A DNA stretch of 9,795 bases from Solirubrobacteraceae bacterium (GTDB lineage: Bacteria; Actinomycetota; Thermoleophilia; Solirubrobacterales; Solirubrobacteraceae). The stretch covers positions 1 through 9,795 of the forward strand of contig JALOLQ010000046.1 in assembly GCA_025455895.1 (NCBI GenBank), read 5' to 3'. The notes under the pieces are model-generated. The model ran no database searches. It was not told the DNA's origin and saw only the letters and a program-made list of their open reading frames with translations. Shown piece by piece: positions 1-6,632 of the stretch; position 1 is the stretch's first letter; the number at the start of each line of letters is the position of its first letter. The translations under genes and the position numbers were made by a program.

Positions 1-1706
1 TCGGCCTGGTCGGCGGTCTCGCGCCACGGGAACCTCGCCTCGAACTCGAGCTGCCAGGCGCTGTCGGCCGGGAACGCGTGCCCGGCGCGGCGGCGGCGCT
101 CGGCGTAGAGGTTTAGCAGCTCGCCGGCGAGCTCCTGGGCGGCCCGGCGGGCGCGGGCCTTGAGGTTCTCCCACGCCTTGCCGCCGAGCTTCGAGAGCCG
201 CACGCCCGCCTCGCCGGCGCCGCTCGCGCCGACGTAGCGCGTGATCTTCGGGAGCTGGTCGACCGGCATGAACACCTTGTCCGTGCCGGCGTACTCGAGC
301 TCGAGGTAGTCGCGCGTGATCCCGCCGACGGTCTTCGTCTCGAAGCCCGCGAAGCGCCCGACCCCGTGGTCCTCGTGGACGACGATGTCCCCGGTGCGCA
401 GCTCGGAGAACGACGCGAGCCGCCCGCGACGGCGCTGCGCGGAGCTCTGCCCGCCGGTGCGCTCGGCGCGGCGCCGGCGGAACAGGCGGTGCTCGGGGAT
501 CACCGCCAGCTGGAGGCCGGCGGCGATGAAGCCGTCGCGCAGCGCCGCGTGCGCGAGCCGCAGCGAGCCCTCGGCGGGGTCCGATCCGCGCCGGGCGGGG
601 CCGGCGTCGTCCTCGAGCCACGAGGCGCGCAGGCGGGCGAGGTTGTAGGCCGCGCGCTCGCCCTCCCCGCGGCGGGCGAACGCCGCGACCGTGCGATACC
701 CGGACCGCACGAGCTGCTCGAGCGCCGGCTCCGCCTCGGCCATCGAGCGCGCGCCGACGTCGGCCGCCTGGGCGCGGAACTCCGCCGGCTGGTCGGTGGC
801 CAGCGAGGAGAGGCGCAGCCGGCAGCGCGCGTCGAGCGCGGCCGCGACGGCGTCCGGCGCGACGTAGAGCTCATGCGCGTCGTCGTCGTGGAAGGCGGCG
901 CAGACGTCCTGCCAGTGGTCGGCCAGCGCCGGCGCGACCTCCTCCTCGGAGGCCATGAGCACGACCGCGTCGGGCGGTGCGAGATCGAGCAGCGCGTGGA
1001 AGCGGTCGGTCGGCAGCAGCTGGGTGATGTCGGGGCGCTCGTCGGCGTCGGAGATCGCCGCGATCTCCGCCAGCTCCCGGTGCTCGGCGGCGAGCTCGGC
1101 GGCGGGCGCGATCTCGACGGCCGCGAGGTCGCCCAGCGAGCGCTGCGTGAAGGTCGAGAAGTGGCGCAGCGCCTCGATCTCGATGTCGAAGAGGTCGACG
1201 CGCACGGCGTGGTCCTCGGTCGCCGGGTAGACGTCGAGGATCCCGCCGCGGATCGCGAACTGGCCGCGGTCCTCGACCTGGTCGACCCGCTCGTAGCCGG
1301 CGGCGACGAGGTCGGCCGCGGTCTCCTCGAGGTCGATCAGATCGCGGCGCTCGGCGTCGGCGTCCCAGCGCAGCAGCGCGTCGAGCGCGGCCACGCGCAG
1401 GCCGACGAGGTGCGGGGGCGGCGCCAGGTGCGACTCGTAGGCGACGCCGCGGCTCGGCGAGAAGCGCACGGGGCGCGGGGCCAGCCACGTGCGCAGGTCG
1501 GCGGCGAGGTCCTGGGCCTGGCGGTCGTCGCCCGCGACGACGATCGCCGGGCGCCCGCTCGCCAGCGCATCGTCCACCCCGTCGAGCAGCGCGGCGACGA
1601 GGTAGGCGCGCAGCGACGGCGAGACGAACGCACTGCCGCCCTCGCGGGCGAGGCGCACGCCGGCCGGGTCGTGCTGGAGCTGGGCGAGGAGCGGGCGGAG
1701 CGTCAT
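1..1706 (-). CDS. mfd: Transcription-repair coupling factor Mfd, N-terminal part (cut by window edge)
   Basis: Mfd removes RNA polymerase stalled at DNA lesions and recruits the UvrA/UvrB excision-repair machinery. The frame is open from ATG at 1706 to the left edge, giving 568 codons of a protein usually near 1,100-1,200 residues. The first part is the UvrB-homology module, with the diagnostic stretch RGGILDVYP near residue 150. The CarD-like RNA-polymerase-interaction domain begins near residue 435 with DIVVHEDHGVGRF (D440) and continues through YLELEYAGTDKVFMPVDQL. A basic helical linker (about residues 515-545) leads towards the translocase, whose Walker motifs lie outside the window. There is no clear Shine-Dalgarno before the ATG. 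A GTG 9 nt upstream (1715) is an in-frame alternative start. The next gene upstream is a methyltransferase 64 nt away, with a GC hairpin between them. The family call is certain; the exact start is less so. Confidence 0.96.
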   Translation of the reverse strand, partial: MTLRPLLAQLQHDPAGVRLAREGGSAFVSPSLRAYLVAALLDGVDDALASGRPAIVVAGDDRQAQDLAADLRTWLAPRPVRFSPSRGVAYESHLAPPPHLVGLRVAALDALLRWDADAERRDLIDLEETAADLVAAGYERVDQVEDRGQFAIRGGILDVYPATEDHAVRVDLFDIEIEALRHFSTFTQRSLGDLAAVEIAPAAELAAEHRELAEIAAISDADERPDITQLLPTDRFHALLDLAPPDAVVLMASEEEVAPALADHWQDVCAAFHDDDAHELYVAPDAVAAALDARCRLRLSSLATDQPAEFRAQAADVGARSMAEAEPALEQLVRSGYRTVAAFARRGEGERAAYNLARLRASWLEDDAGPARRGSDPAEGSLRLAHAALRDGFIAAGLQLAVIPEHRLFRRRRAERTGGQSSAQRRRGRLASFSELRTGDIVVHEDHGVGRFAGFETKTVGGITRDYLELEYAGTDKVFMPVDQLPKITRYVGASGAGEAGVRLSKLGGKAWENLKARARRAAQELAGELLNLYAERRRRAGHAFPADSAWQLEFEARFPWRETADQA

Positions 1707-1718
1707 GGCGGGCACGGC

Positions 1719-1747
1719 GACGGGCCGCGCCGGGGGGCGCGGCCGTC
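1719..1747 (-). terminator. GC hairpin between methyltransferase stop and mfd start
   Basis: The arms ggccgcgcc (1723-1731) and ggcgcggcc (1736-1744) are perfect reverse complements around a 4-nt loop. Beyond a single bulged base the stem continues with gac/gtc (1719-1721 and 1745-1747). It lies 24 nt past the methyltransferase stop and 12 nt before the mfd ATG on the minus strand. No T-tract follows on either side. It could be a U-less actinobacterial terminator for the methyltransferase, or a structured 5' leader of mfd. The sequence alone does not decide. Confidence 0.4.
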
Positions 1748-1770
1748 CGCGTCCGAGCGTATCGCCCGGG

Positions 1771-2532
1771 TCAGGCCGTGGCGTCGAGGTTCAGGCGCAC
1801 GTAGGGGACGACCACCGGCTGCGGCAGCCGGCCCAGGACGTCCTGCACGAACGGGTCGCGCAGGTCCTCGGGCAGCTGCTCGAGGTGCGCGCCGAGGACG
1901 ATCGTCCGCAGCCAGAGGGCCGGGTCCTCGGGGGTCACCGGCCAGTCGCTGAGCCAGGCGCGCGCCGCGCGGAAGCCCGCGGCGTGCAGCAGCGCCTCGG
2001 TCTCCGCCGGCTCGGCGAAGCGCCACGGCCCGACCCAGCCGCCGAGGTGCTCGGCGTACGGCGCGCCGGCGCCCGCCTCCGCCGCGGCGGCGTGGATCGG
2101 CGCGATGTTCCCCGCTCCCCCGCACTGGGCGACGAGCCGGCCGCCGTCGCGCAGGGCGGCGCGCAGGCGACCGAAGAGGGTGGCGTGATCGGCGATCCAG
2201 TGGAAGGTCGCGGTCGAGAGCACCGCGTCGACGGTGCGCCCGCCGAGGTCGAGCTCGGTGAGGTCGGCGACCAGCAGCTCGAGGTCCGGGCGCCCGCCGA
2301 GGCGCTCGCGCGCCGCCTCGATCATCGACGCCGACCCGTCGACGCCGATCACGCGCCCGCGGGGCAGGCGCTCGAGCAGCTCCGCGGTGACGCGCCCGGA
2401 GCCGCAGCCCGCGTCGAGCACGGTCTCCTCGCCGCGCAGCTCGAGCCGGTCGAGCACGGCGAGCCCCATCGCCTCCATCGGCGCGGAGATCCGGTCGTAG
2501 GTGGCCCCGTCCCAGTCGCGAGCGATCGACAT
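1771..2532 (-). CDS. Class I SAM-dependent methyltransferase (Tam/UbiE-like)
   Basis: This 253-aa protein has a complete class I (Rossmann) methyltransferase core. Motif I is VLDAGCGSG at residues 38-46. The acidic residue that binds the SAM ribose is D65 in VIGVDGSASMI. D90 of VADLTEL follows strand 3, motif II is VDAVLSTATFHWI near 101-113, and LRDGGRLVAQ follows. The N-terminal DWDGATYDRIS and the HW after motif II resemble trans-aconitate methyltransferase and small-molecule O-/C-methyltransferases. The substrate cannot be read from sequence. The C-terminal third (residues about 170-253) probably forms the substrate lid. The start is ATG at 2532: it has no Shine-Dalgarno but sits 7 nt after a TAACAT -10 box, so the message is probably leaderless. 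A perfect palindrome abuts that box, suggesting control by a dedicated repressor not present here. No signal peptide or membrane segment is seen. Confidence 0.88.
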   Translation of the reverse strand: MSIARDWDGATYDRISAPMEAMGLAVLDRLELRGEETVLDAGCGSGRVTAELLERLPRGRVIGVDGSASMIEAARERLGGRPDLELLVADLTELDLGGRTVDAVLSTATFHWIADHATLFGRLRAALRDGGRLVAQCGGAGNIAPIHAAAAEAGAGAPYAEHLGGWVGPWRFAEPAETEALLHAAGFRAARAWLSDWPVTPEDPALWLRTIVLGAHLEQLPEDLRDPFVQDVLGRLPQPVVVPYVRLNLDATA

Positions 2533-2539
2533 GCTGCGT

Positions 2540-2545
2540 ATGTTA
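2540..2545 (-). promoter_or_regulatory. -10 box (TAACAT) of a leaderless methyltransferase promoter
   Basis: On the minus strand TAACAT fits the actinobacterial TANNNT -10 consensus and is followed by exactly 7 nt and then ATG, which would put the transcription start at or next to the A of the ATG. No convincing -35 hexamer is seen; the position is occupied by the palindrome. This is an inference from position and consensus. Confidence 0.55.
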
Positions 2546-2566
2546 TCACGTACGTGCGTACGTGAT
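2545..2566. promoter_or_regulatory. Perfect 22-bp palindromic operator upstream of the methyltransferase
   Basis: The arms atcacgtacg (2545-2554) and cgtacgtgat (2557-2566) are exact reverse complements around a 2-nt centre (tg). The site begins on the last base of the -10 box and covers the spacer, so a bound protein would block RNA polymerase. Size and symmetry are typical of TetR- or MarR-family dimer operators. Its AT content is visibly higher than the surroundings, and it lies in the 45 nt between the pth stop and the methyltransferase start. The regulator is not encoded in this window. Confidence 0.7.
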
Positions 2567-2577
2567 CTCCCGCGGGG

Positions 2578-3168
2578 TCAGCGAGCGCCCAGCTCCAGCT
2601 CGCCGAGCACGACCCGCTCGGCGGCGTCCGCGGCCTCGCGGACGAGGGCCTCGACCTCGGCGGCGCTCTGCCGCCAGCGGCCCAGCACGTACGCGGACAC
2701 GATCTCCGGATCGGTCGAGTCCGGCCGGCCGACGCCGACCCGCACGCGGCCGAAGTCCGGCGAGCCGAGGCCGCGGCGCAGCGACTTCAGCCCGTTGTGC
2801 CCGGCGAGCCCGCCCCCCAGGCGCGGGCGGACCTCGCCGAACGGCAGGTCGATCTCGTCGTGGACGACGAGCACGTGGTCGAGCTCGACCTTCAGCGCGC
2901 CGCGCGCCGGACCGGCCGACGTGCCCGACTCGTTCATGTAGGTCAGCGGCTGCAGGACGGCGACGCGCGGACCGCCCGGGCCCGTCCGGCCCTGGCTCAG
3001 GAGCCCGCCGAAGGTCTTCTTCGGCTTCGGCAGGTCCCAGCGGCGCGCCAGCTCCGCGACGACCTGGAAGCCGACGTTGTGCGGAGTGCGCTCGTACTGC
3101 GCACCGGGATTGCCCAGGCCGACGATCAGCCAGTCGGCCGGCGCCGTGCCGCCGAACGGCCGGCGCAT
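2578..3168 (-). CDS. pth: Peptidyl-tRNA hydrolase
   Basis: Pth cleaves the ester bond of peptidyl-tRNAs that drop off ribosomes, recycling tRNA in the cytoplasm. The 196-aa product has the normal bacterial length and all family motifs: GLGNPG (17-22, N20), YERTPHNVGF with the catalytic H30, QPLTYMNESG with the peptide-binding N79, VVHDEIDLPFG with D104, which orients the catalytic His, and GGGLAGHNGLKS with N125. The N terminus carries about 12 extra residues before the first strand, as in other actinobacteria. The start is ATG at 3166-3168, 9 nt after the rplY stop. A weak GAGGGG purine run lies at the rplY end, about 13 nt upstream. The spacing implies co-transcription and translational coupling with rplY, a common pairing because both serve translation. 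Confidence 0.96.
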   Translation of the reverse strand: MRRPFGGTAPADWLIVGLGNPGAQYERTPHNVGFQVVAELARRWDLPKPKKTFGGLLSQGRTGPGGPRVAVLQPLTYMNESGTSAGPARGALKVELDHVLVVHDEIDLPFGEVRPRLGGGLAGHNGLKSLRRGLGSPDFGRVRVGVGRPDSTDPEIVSAYVLGRWRQSAAEVEALVREAADAAERVVLGELELGAR

Positions 3169-3177
3169 GCGCCCCGG

Positions 3178-3828
3178 CTACCCCTCGTCGGAGGCGGCGG
3201 CGTCGCCGCCCTCGCCGACCAGCTCGGTCTCCTCCTCGATCCCCTCGGCCTCCTCGTCGGCATCACGCAGACGGGGAGCGAGGACCGTGGCGACCGCGGT
3301 GTCGAGCTCGTCGACGATCGTGACGCCGTCCGGGACCTGGGCCACGGAGAGGGTGACGACGTCGCCGATCGAGAGCTCCGAGACGTCCACGCGGATCGCC
3401 TCCGGGATCTCGTTCGGCAGCGCCTCGATCGTGACCTCGCGCAGCGGCTGGTCCATGACCCCGCCGTCGCGCACGCCGGGGCCCTCGTCGGCACCCACGA
3501 GCTCGACGGCGACGACCGCCTGGATCGGCTTGCTGAGGTCCACGCGCAGGAAGTCGACGTGCGTCGTCTCGCCGCGGACCGGGTGGCGCTGGGTGTCCTT
3601 GAGGACCGCCGGGGTGGACTTGCCGTCCATCGTCAGCTCGACGACCGCGCCGGTGGCCTGAAGGGCGTGCCGCAGCTCACGGCCGTCGACCGTGAACGCG
3701 AGCGGATCGCCCTGGCCGCCGTACAGGATGCCGGGGACCTTGCCCTCGCGGCGCAGGCGGCGGGTGGCGCGCGAACCCTCGATCTCGCGGGGCGCGATGG
3801 TGAGCTGAGTCGTCTGATTGGAGGCCAT
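3178..3828 (-). CDS. rplY: 50S ribosomal protein bL25, CTC (TL5) form
   Basis: bL25 binds 5S rRNA in the central protuberance of the large subunit. The 216-aa length identifies the two-domain CTC/TL5 form and not the short E. coli L25. The N-terminal 5S rRNA-binding domain covers about residues 5-95 (SRATRRLRREGKVPGILYG, then QRHPVRGETTHVDFLRV). The C-terminal beta-domain covers about 98-187 and contains EVTIEALPNEIPEAIRVDVS and LSIGDVVTLS. The last 30 residues are a low-complexity acidic tail rich in E, D, G and A. The start is ATG at 3828 with no Shine-Dalgarno. A possible extended -10 lies 12 nt upstream, in the 33-nt gap after the GH2 stop. The gene heads a probable rplY-pth operon. CTC proteins are stress-induced in Bacillus; whether that holds here is unknown. 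Confidence 0.95.
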   Translation of the reverse strand: MASNQTTQLTIAPREIEGSRATRRLRREGKVPGILYGGQGDPLAFTVDGRELRHALQATGAVVELTMDGKSTPAVLKDTQRHPVRGETTHVDFLRVDLSKPIQAVVAVELVGADEGPGVRDGGVMDQPLREVTIEALPNEIPEAIRVDVSELSIGDVVTLSVAQVPDGVTIVDELDTAVATVLAPRLRDADEEAEGIEEETELVGEGGDAAASDEG

Positions 3829-3840
3829 GAGCGGCTGTCG

Positions 3841-3849
3841 AAGGTAGCA
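3841..3849 (-). promoter_or_regulatory. Candidate extended -10 (TGCTACCTT) for rplY-pth
   Basis: Minus-strand TACCTT matches TANNNT and is preceded by a TGC extended -10 element. It lies 12 nt before the rplY ATG, predicting a leader of only about 5 nt. No -35 is evident. It would separate rplY-pth from the upstream hydrolase gene. Confidence 0.4.
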
Positions 3850-3861
3850 GGATGGGGCCGG

Positions 3862-5811
3862 TCAGCGGCCGCCGGGCGGGGCGATCTGGGGCGTCGCGCG
3901 GAACCGGCGCTGGAGCTCGGCGAACCCGGGCTTCAGCGCTCCGTCGAAGGTCACCACGCCCTTCTCGTGGATGGGCGGGTTCGGGCGCGGGTTGCCCCCG
4001 TCCCAGTTGGGCCGCACGCGGAACTCCTGGAGGGCCCACCAGATCGCGCCGGACAGCCACGGCTTCGTCGCGAACACGCCGAGGTGGAAGCCGATGAAGT
4101 CGTTCTGGAACTCGAACGTGCCGCGCTCCTCGACCGGGCCGCTGCGGTTCGCCTCCGCCCCGAACTCGCTGATCACGATCGCCTTGTCCGGGTAGCAGGC
4201 GCGCACCCCGTCGAGGTACTCCGAGAGCAGGTCGCGGTCGGCGATCACGCCGTTGGTGCCCGGGTACCAGCCGAAGTAGTCGTTGAGCCCCACCACGTCG
4301 AGCGGGCCGTACTCCGGCTGGCAGCCGACGGTCGGCGAGGCGGCCACCGCCAGACCGACCGGGCGCGTCGGGTCGAGCGTCTTCGCCGCCGACGCGGCCT
4401 GCGCGATGTAGGACGCCTGCACCGGGCCCGGGCGCGCGCTGAGCTCGTTGCCGATCGACCACAGCAGCACCGACGGGTGGTTGCGCGCGTCCAGGACGTG
4501 GCGGCGCAGCACGTTCACCGCCGCGTCGCGGACCTCGCGCCGCGCCAGTTCCTCGGTGTCCACCTGCCAGACGGGGATCTCGGACCACACGAGCAGCCCG
4601 AGCGCATCGGCCTGCTCCAGGGTGTAGGGGTGCAGCGGGTAGTGCGCGCGCAGCAGTCCCGCGCCGAGTTCCCGGGTCCAGGCGATCTGCTGGTCGCGGA
4701 CCGCGTTGGTGATCGCGAAGCCCTGGTTGCGCGAGTCCTCCTGAAGCCCGACCCCGCGGATGTCCAGCGCCCGGCCGTTGATGAGCAGCCGGCCGCCGGA
4801 GACCTTCACCGAGCGCACCCCGACCTTGCGCGTGTAGCGCTGGAGCGTGCGCTTGCCCGAGACGACGCTGAGCCCCGCGTCGTAGAGGAACGGGCGGTCC
4901 GGGGACCACAGGCGGGGCTTCGGGACGCTGATCCGGGCGCTGAGGCGCACCGAGGACTTCGGCCCCACGACCGCGCGGCCGACCCGGACCCGGCGCGCGC
5001 CGAAGCGGCCGGTCACCGAGATCGTGCGCGAGACCTCCCCGGCGTTGCGCGCCACGACCTCCCAGGTGACCGTGGCCGCGCAGGCCGCGCACGGCAGGTC
5101 CGGGCGCACGTCCACGGTCGTCAGGTCGATGTCGTCGATCCGCCGCAGGTAGACCTCGCGCAGGATCCCGCCGTAGTTCCACCAGCCGCCGAGCGGCCGG
5201 CCGCGCGCGTCGAACTTCGCCGGCGGGAAGTCGCTGCCGTTGCGCCGGCTGTCGACGCGCACGACGAGGCGGTTCACCCCGGAGCGCTTGAGATACGAGC
5301 GAGGCAGGCGCAGCTCGAACGGCAGGTAGGCGCCCGAATGCGTGCCGATCGGACGGCCGTTGAGCCAGATGCGCGCGCGGTAGTTGACCGACTCGAAGCG
5401 GATCACCCACATCGGGGCCTTCGCGGCGGTCGGCAGCCGGAAGTCGCGCCGGTACCAGCCGACCGCGCCCGCGAACGAGGCGGCGCTCTCGTCGGTGGCG
5501 TTCCAGGCGTTCGGGACGGTCGTCGCCGTCCAGCCCGCCGTCGCGGGGTCGCGCTGCCAGCCGAGACGGTCCCCGTTGCGCGAGGGATCCGCGCGGTAGA
5601 GCCACGTCCCGTCCATGAGGAAGCGGCCCGACGGCCCGTCCGCGTAGAGCGTGCGCGCGCTCGGGACCGCGCCGCCGGGCGCCGGCGCCGTGGTCCCGGG
5701 GGCGGGCGTGCCGGGCACGGGCGCGGGAGCCTGGGCGCGCGCGCCGGCGGGCAGCAGCGCGAGCAGGGCGAGCGGCAGGACGGCGGTGCGCCGGCGGATC
5801 ACGCGGGGCAC
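3862..5811 (-). CDS. Secreted glycoside hydrolase family 2 protein (beta-glucuronidase/beta-galactosidase-like)
   Basis: The product of about 649 aa starts with a Sec signal peptide (basic RVIRRR, then LPLALLALLPAGARA, likely cut after ARA) and a Pro/Ala-rich linker. The GH2 order follows: sugar-binding jelly roll (FLMDGTWLYRAD to ARIWLNGRPIGTHSGAYLPFE), an Ig-like domain, and a TIM barrel. Barrel landmarks are LGAGLLRAHYPLHP, WSEIPVW, HPSVLLWSIGNEL (acid/base E456), LNDYFGWYPG and VISEFGAEA (nucleophile E549), then GAIWWALQEFRVRP. Both catalytic glutamates are present, so it should be a retaining exo-beta-glycosidase. YFGWY resembles beta-glucuronidases, but the NxK carboxylate-binding motif of those enzymes aligns with HEKG, so glucuronide specificity is doubtful. 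Start choice: GTG at 5811 lies 4 nt after GGAGG; GTG at 5802 (3 codons shorter) overlaps the preceding stop as GTGA. It is translationally coupled to the membrane protein upstream. Confidence 0.9.
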   Translation of the reverse strand: MPRVIRRRTAVLPLALLALLPAGARAQAPAPVPGTPAPGTTAPAPGGAVPSARTLYADGPSGRFLMDGTWLYRADPSRNGDRLGWQRDPATAGWTATTVPNAWNATDESAASFAGAVGWYRRDFRLPTAAKAPMWVIRFESVNYRARIWLNGRPIGTHSGAYLPFELRLPRSYLKRSGVNRLVVRVDSRRNGSDFPPAKFDARGRPLGGWWNYGGILREVYLRRIDDIDLTTVDVRPDLPCAACAATVTWEVVARNAGEVSRTISVTGRFGARRVRVGRAVVGPKSSVRLSARISVPKPRLWSPDRPFLYDAGLSVVSGKRTLQRYTRKVGVRSVKVSGGRLLINGRALDIRGVGLQEDSRNQGFAITNAVRDQQIAWTRELGAGLLRAHYPLHPYTLEQADALGLLVWSEIPVWQVDTEELARREVRDAAVNVLRRHVLDARNHPSVLLWSIGNELSARPGPVQASYIAQAASAAKTLDPTRPVGLAVAASPTVGCQPEYGPLDVVGLNDYFGWYPGTNGVIADRDLLSEYLDGVRACYPDKAIVISEFGAEANRSGPVEERGTFEFQNDFIGFHLGVFATKPWLSGAIWWALQEFRVRPNWDGGNPRPNPPIHEKGVVTFDGALKPGFAELQRRFRATPQIAPPGGR

Positions 5812-6251
5812 GAGGCCTCCCCCGGGATGCGCGGGCCGACGGCCTCGACGCTGATCGTCCCGCCGAGGAACGGCAGCCCGCTGCGGCGGACGTCGACGCA
5901 CTGGACGACGGGCCGGTCGTCGGACGACGTGTTCCACGCGACGCGCGTCACGCCCTCGGCCGAGCCGAGCGTGTAGCTCGTGCCCGAGCGGTAGTCGAGG
6001 ATCTTCACCGTCCCGGGCCGCGCGAGCGCCCGGGCGCGCGCCTGCACGGCGGCGCGGCACGCCGCGTCGTCCGCGCAGCCGTCGATCGCGGCGACCATCG
6101 CCGGGGCGTCGCCGGCCGCCTGCGCGCGCAGGACGTCCACGATCGCGTCGCGCTCCCGGTTCTCCGCCGTGAGCCACCGGGCGACGAGGAAGGAGACGAC
6201 GAGGAACCCGGCGATGCCGAAGGAGATGGCGAGCGCGGTGCGCAGCGTCAC
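5799..6251 (-). CDS. Membrane-anchored protein of unknown function
   Basis: I do not recognise this 150-aa family. Residues 6-24 (ALAISFGIAGFLVVSFLVA) form one strong membrane segment. It is followed by RW and a charged stretch (AENRERDAIVD), so the remaining 120 or so residues probably lie outside the membrane. That part is alpha-helical to about residue 78, then beta-rich (TVKILDYRSGTSY, GVTRVAWNT, PVVQCVDVRR, GTISVEAVG). Four cysteines (59, 65, 118, 148) could make two disulfides, consistent with an extracytoplasmic fold. The start is GTG at 6249-6251, which lies 7 nt after a TACCCT -10 box and has no Shine-Dalgarno, so the message is probably leaderless. Its 3' end overlaps the start of the secreted GH2 gene, making the two a tight unit. 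Possible roles are an accessory or anchor for the hydrolase or an unrelated envelope protein; neither is shown. Confidence 0.8.
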   Translation of the reverse strand: MTLRTALAISFGIAGFLVVSFLVARWLTAENRERDAIVDVLRAQAAGDAPAMVAAIDGCADDAACRAAVQARARALARPGTVKILDYRSGTSYTLGSAEGVTRVAWNTSSDDRPVVQCVDVRRSGLPFLGGTISVEAVGPRIPGEASCPA

Positions 6252-6258
6252 CGGTCCC

Positions 6259-6264
6259 AGGGTA
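6259..6264 (-). promoter_or_regulatory. -10 box (TACCCT) of a leaderless promoter, membrane protein-GH2 unit
   Basis: Minus-strand TACCCT is followed by exactly 7 nt (GGGACCG) and the GTG start at 6251, the same geometry as three other genes here. No -35 consensus is visible 17 nt upstream. Confidence 0.5.
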
Positions 6265-6271
6265 GATGCCG

Positions 6272-6292
6272 GACCGGCCGCGCGAGCCGGTC
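6272..6292. repeat. Inverted repeat in the divergent promoter region
   Basis: The arms gaccggc (6272-6278) and gccggtc (6286-6292) are exact reverse complements around a 7-nt centre. The element lies between the two outward-facing -10 boxes of the membrane-protein unit and the DUF4235 unit, where one bound dimer could affect both promoters. At this GC content a 7-bp arm can arise by chance. Confidence 0.35.
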
Positions 6293-6306
6293 GGACGGGC
6301 GGCGGG

Positions 6307-6312
6307 TAGGCT
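6307..6312 (+). promoter_or_regulatory. -10 box (TAGGCT) of a leaderless promoter, DUF4235 gene
   Basis: TAGGCT is followed by 7 nt (gtcggcc) and the GTG start at 6320. With the usual 6-8 nt from -10 to the transcription start, the transcript would begin at the start codon. This favours the GTG at 6320 over an ATG at 6266, which lies upstream of the -10 box. Confidence 0.55.
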
Positions 6313-6319
6313 GTCGGCC

Positions 6320-6625
6320 GTGCTCGCGAAGCTCCTCTACAAGCCGTTCGGCATCGTCCTCGGCCTCGTCGCGGCCCGCGTCGCCGGGAAGGCGTTCAAC
6401 GACGGCTGGGAGAGGACCCAGGGCACGAAGCCCCCGAAGGCGCTGACCGAGGAGGCGACGATGGGGCAGGTTCTCGGCTCCGCCGTGGCGCGCGCCTCGG
6501 TGTTCGCCGCGACCGCGGCGATCGTCGACCGCGCCGGGGCGAAGGCCTTCCGGCACGTGACCGGCCACTGGCCCGGCGAGCAGCGCCCCGAGCCGGCCAA
6601 GCGCCTCGAGCCCCCCACCGGCTGA
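6320..6625 (+). CDS. DUF4235 family small membrane protein
   Basis: This 101-aa protein matches the actinobacterial DUF4235 pattern: LLYKPFGIVLGLVAARVAGKAFNDGW near the N terminus, a PPKALTEEATMGQVLGSA centre, a second hydrophobic segment (ARASVFAATAAIV), and the conserved DRAGAKAFRHVTGHWPG at about 72-88. It probably has two membrane helices (about 7-22 and 50-70) and a short basic/proline tail. The family's function is unknown. GTG at 6320 is chosen because the product then begins directly at the conserved KLLYKPFG block and the codon sits 7 nt after a -10 box. The upstream ATG at 6266 would add 18 unconserved residues and precede the promoter. It is followed after 7 nt by the Xre/ParS-like gene, so the two are probably co-transcribed. 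Confidence 0.82.
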   Translation: MLAKLLYKPFGIVLGLVAARVAGKAFNDGWERTQGTKPPKALTEEATMGQVLGSAVARASVFAATAAIVDRAGAKAFRHVTGHWPGEQRPEPAKRLEPPTG

Positions 6626-6632
6626 GCCGGCC

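Noticed and set aside
2569..2576. 8-bp palindrome cccgcggg next to the methyltransferase operator
   Set aside because: Too short and G/C-only to be distinguished from chance at this base composition.
2797..5976. A plus-strand open frame of more than 1,000 codons, and other long antisense frames such as 366-1952 and 7167-8369
   Set aside because: They lie opposite real genes with clear family motifs. Their translations are low-complexity R/A/G/D/V-rich with no domains, as expected from stop-poor antisense frames in very GC-rich DNA.
5812..6177. N-terminal extension of the GH2 frame upstream to 6177
   Set aside because: The extra residues are Arg/Gly-rich shadow sequence of the overlapping membrane-protein gene. 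The signal peptide begins at the GTG starts at 5811/5802.
6266..6319. ATG at 6266 as start of the DUF4235 protein
   Set aside because: It adds 18 residues not typical of the family and would place the start upstream of the TAGGCT -10 box.
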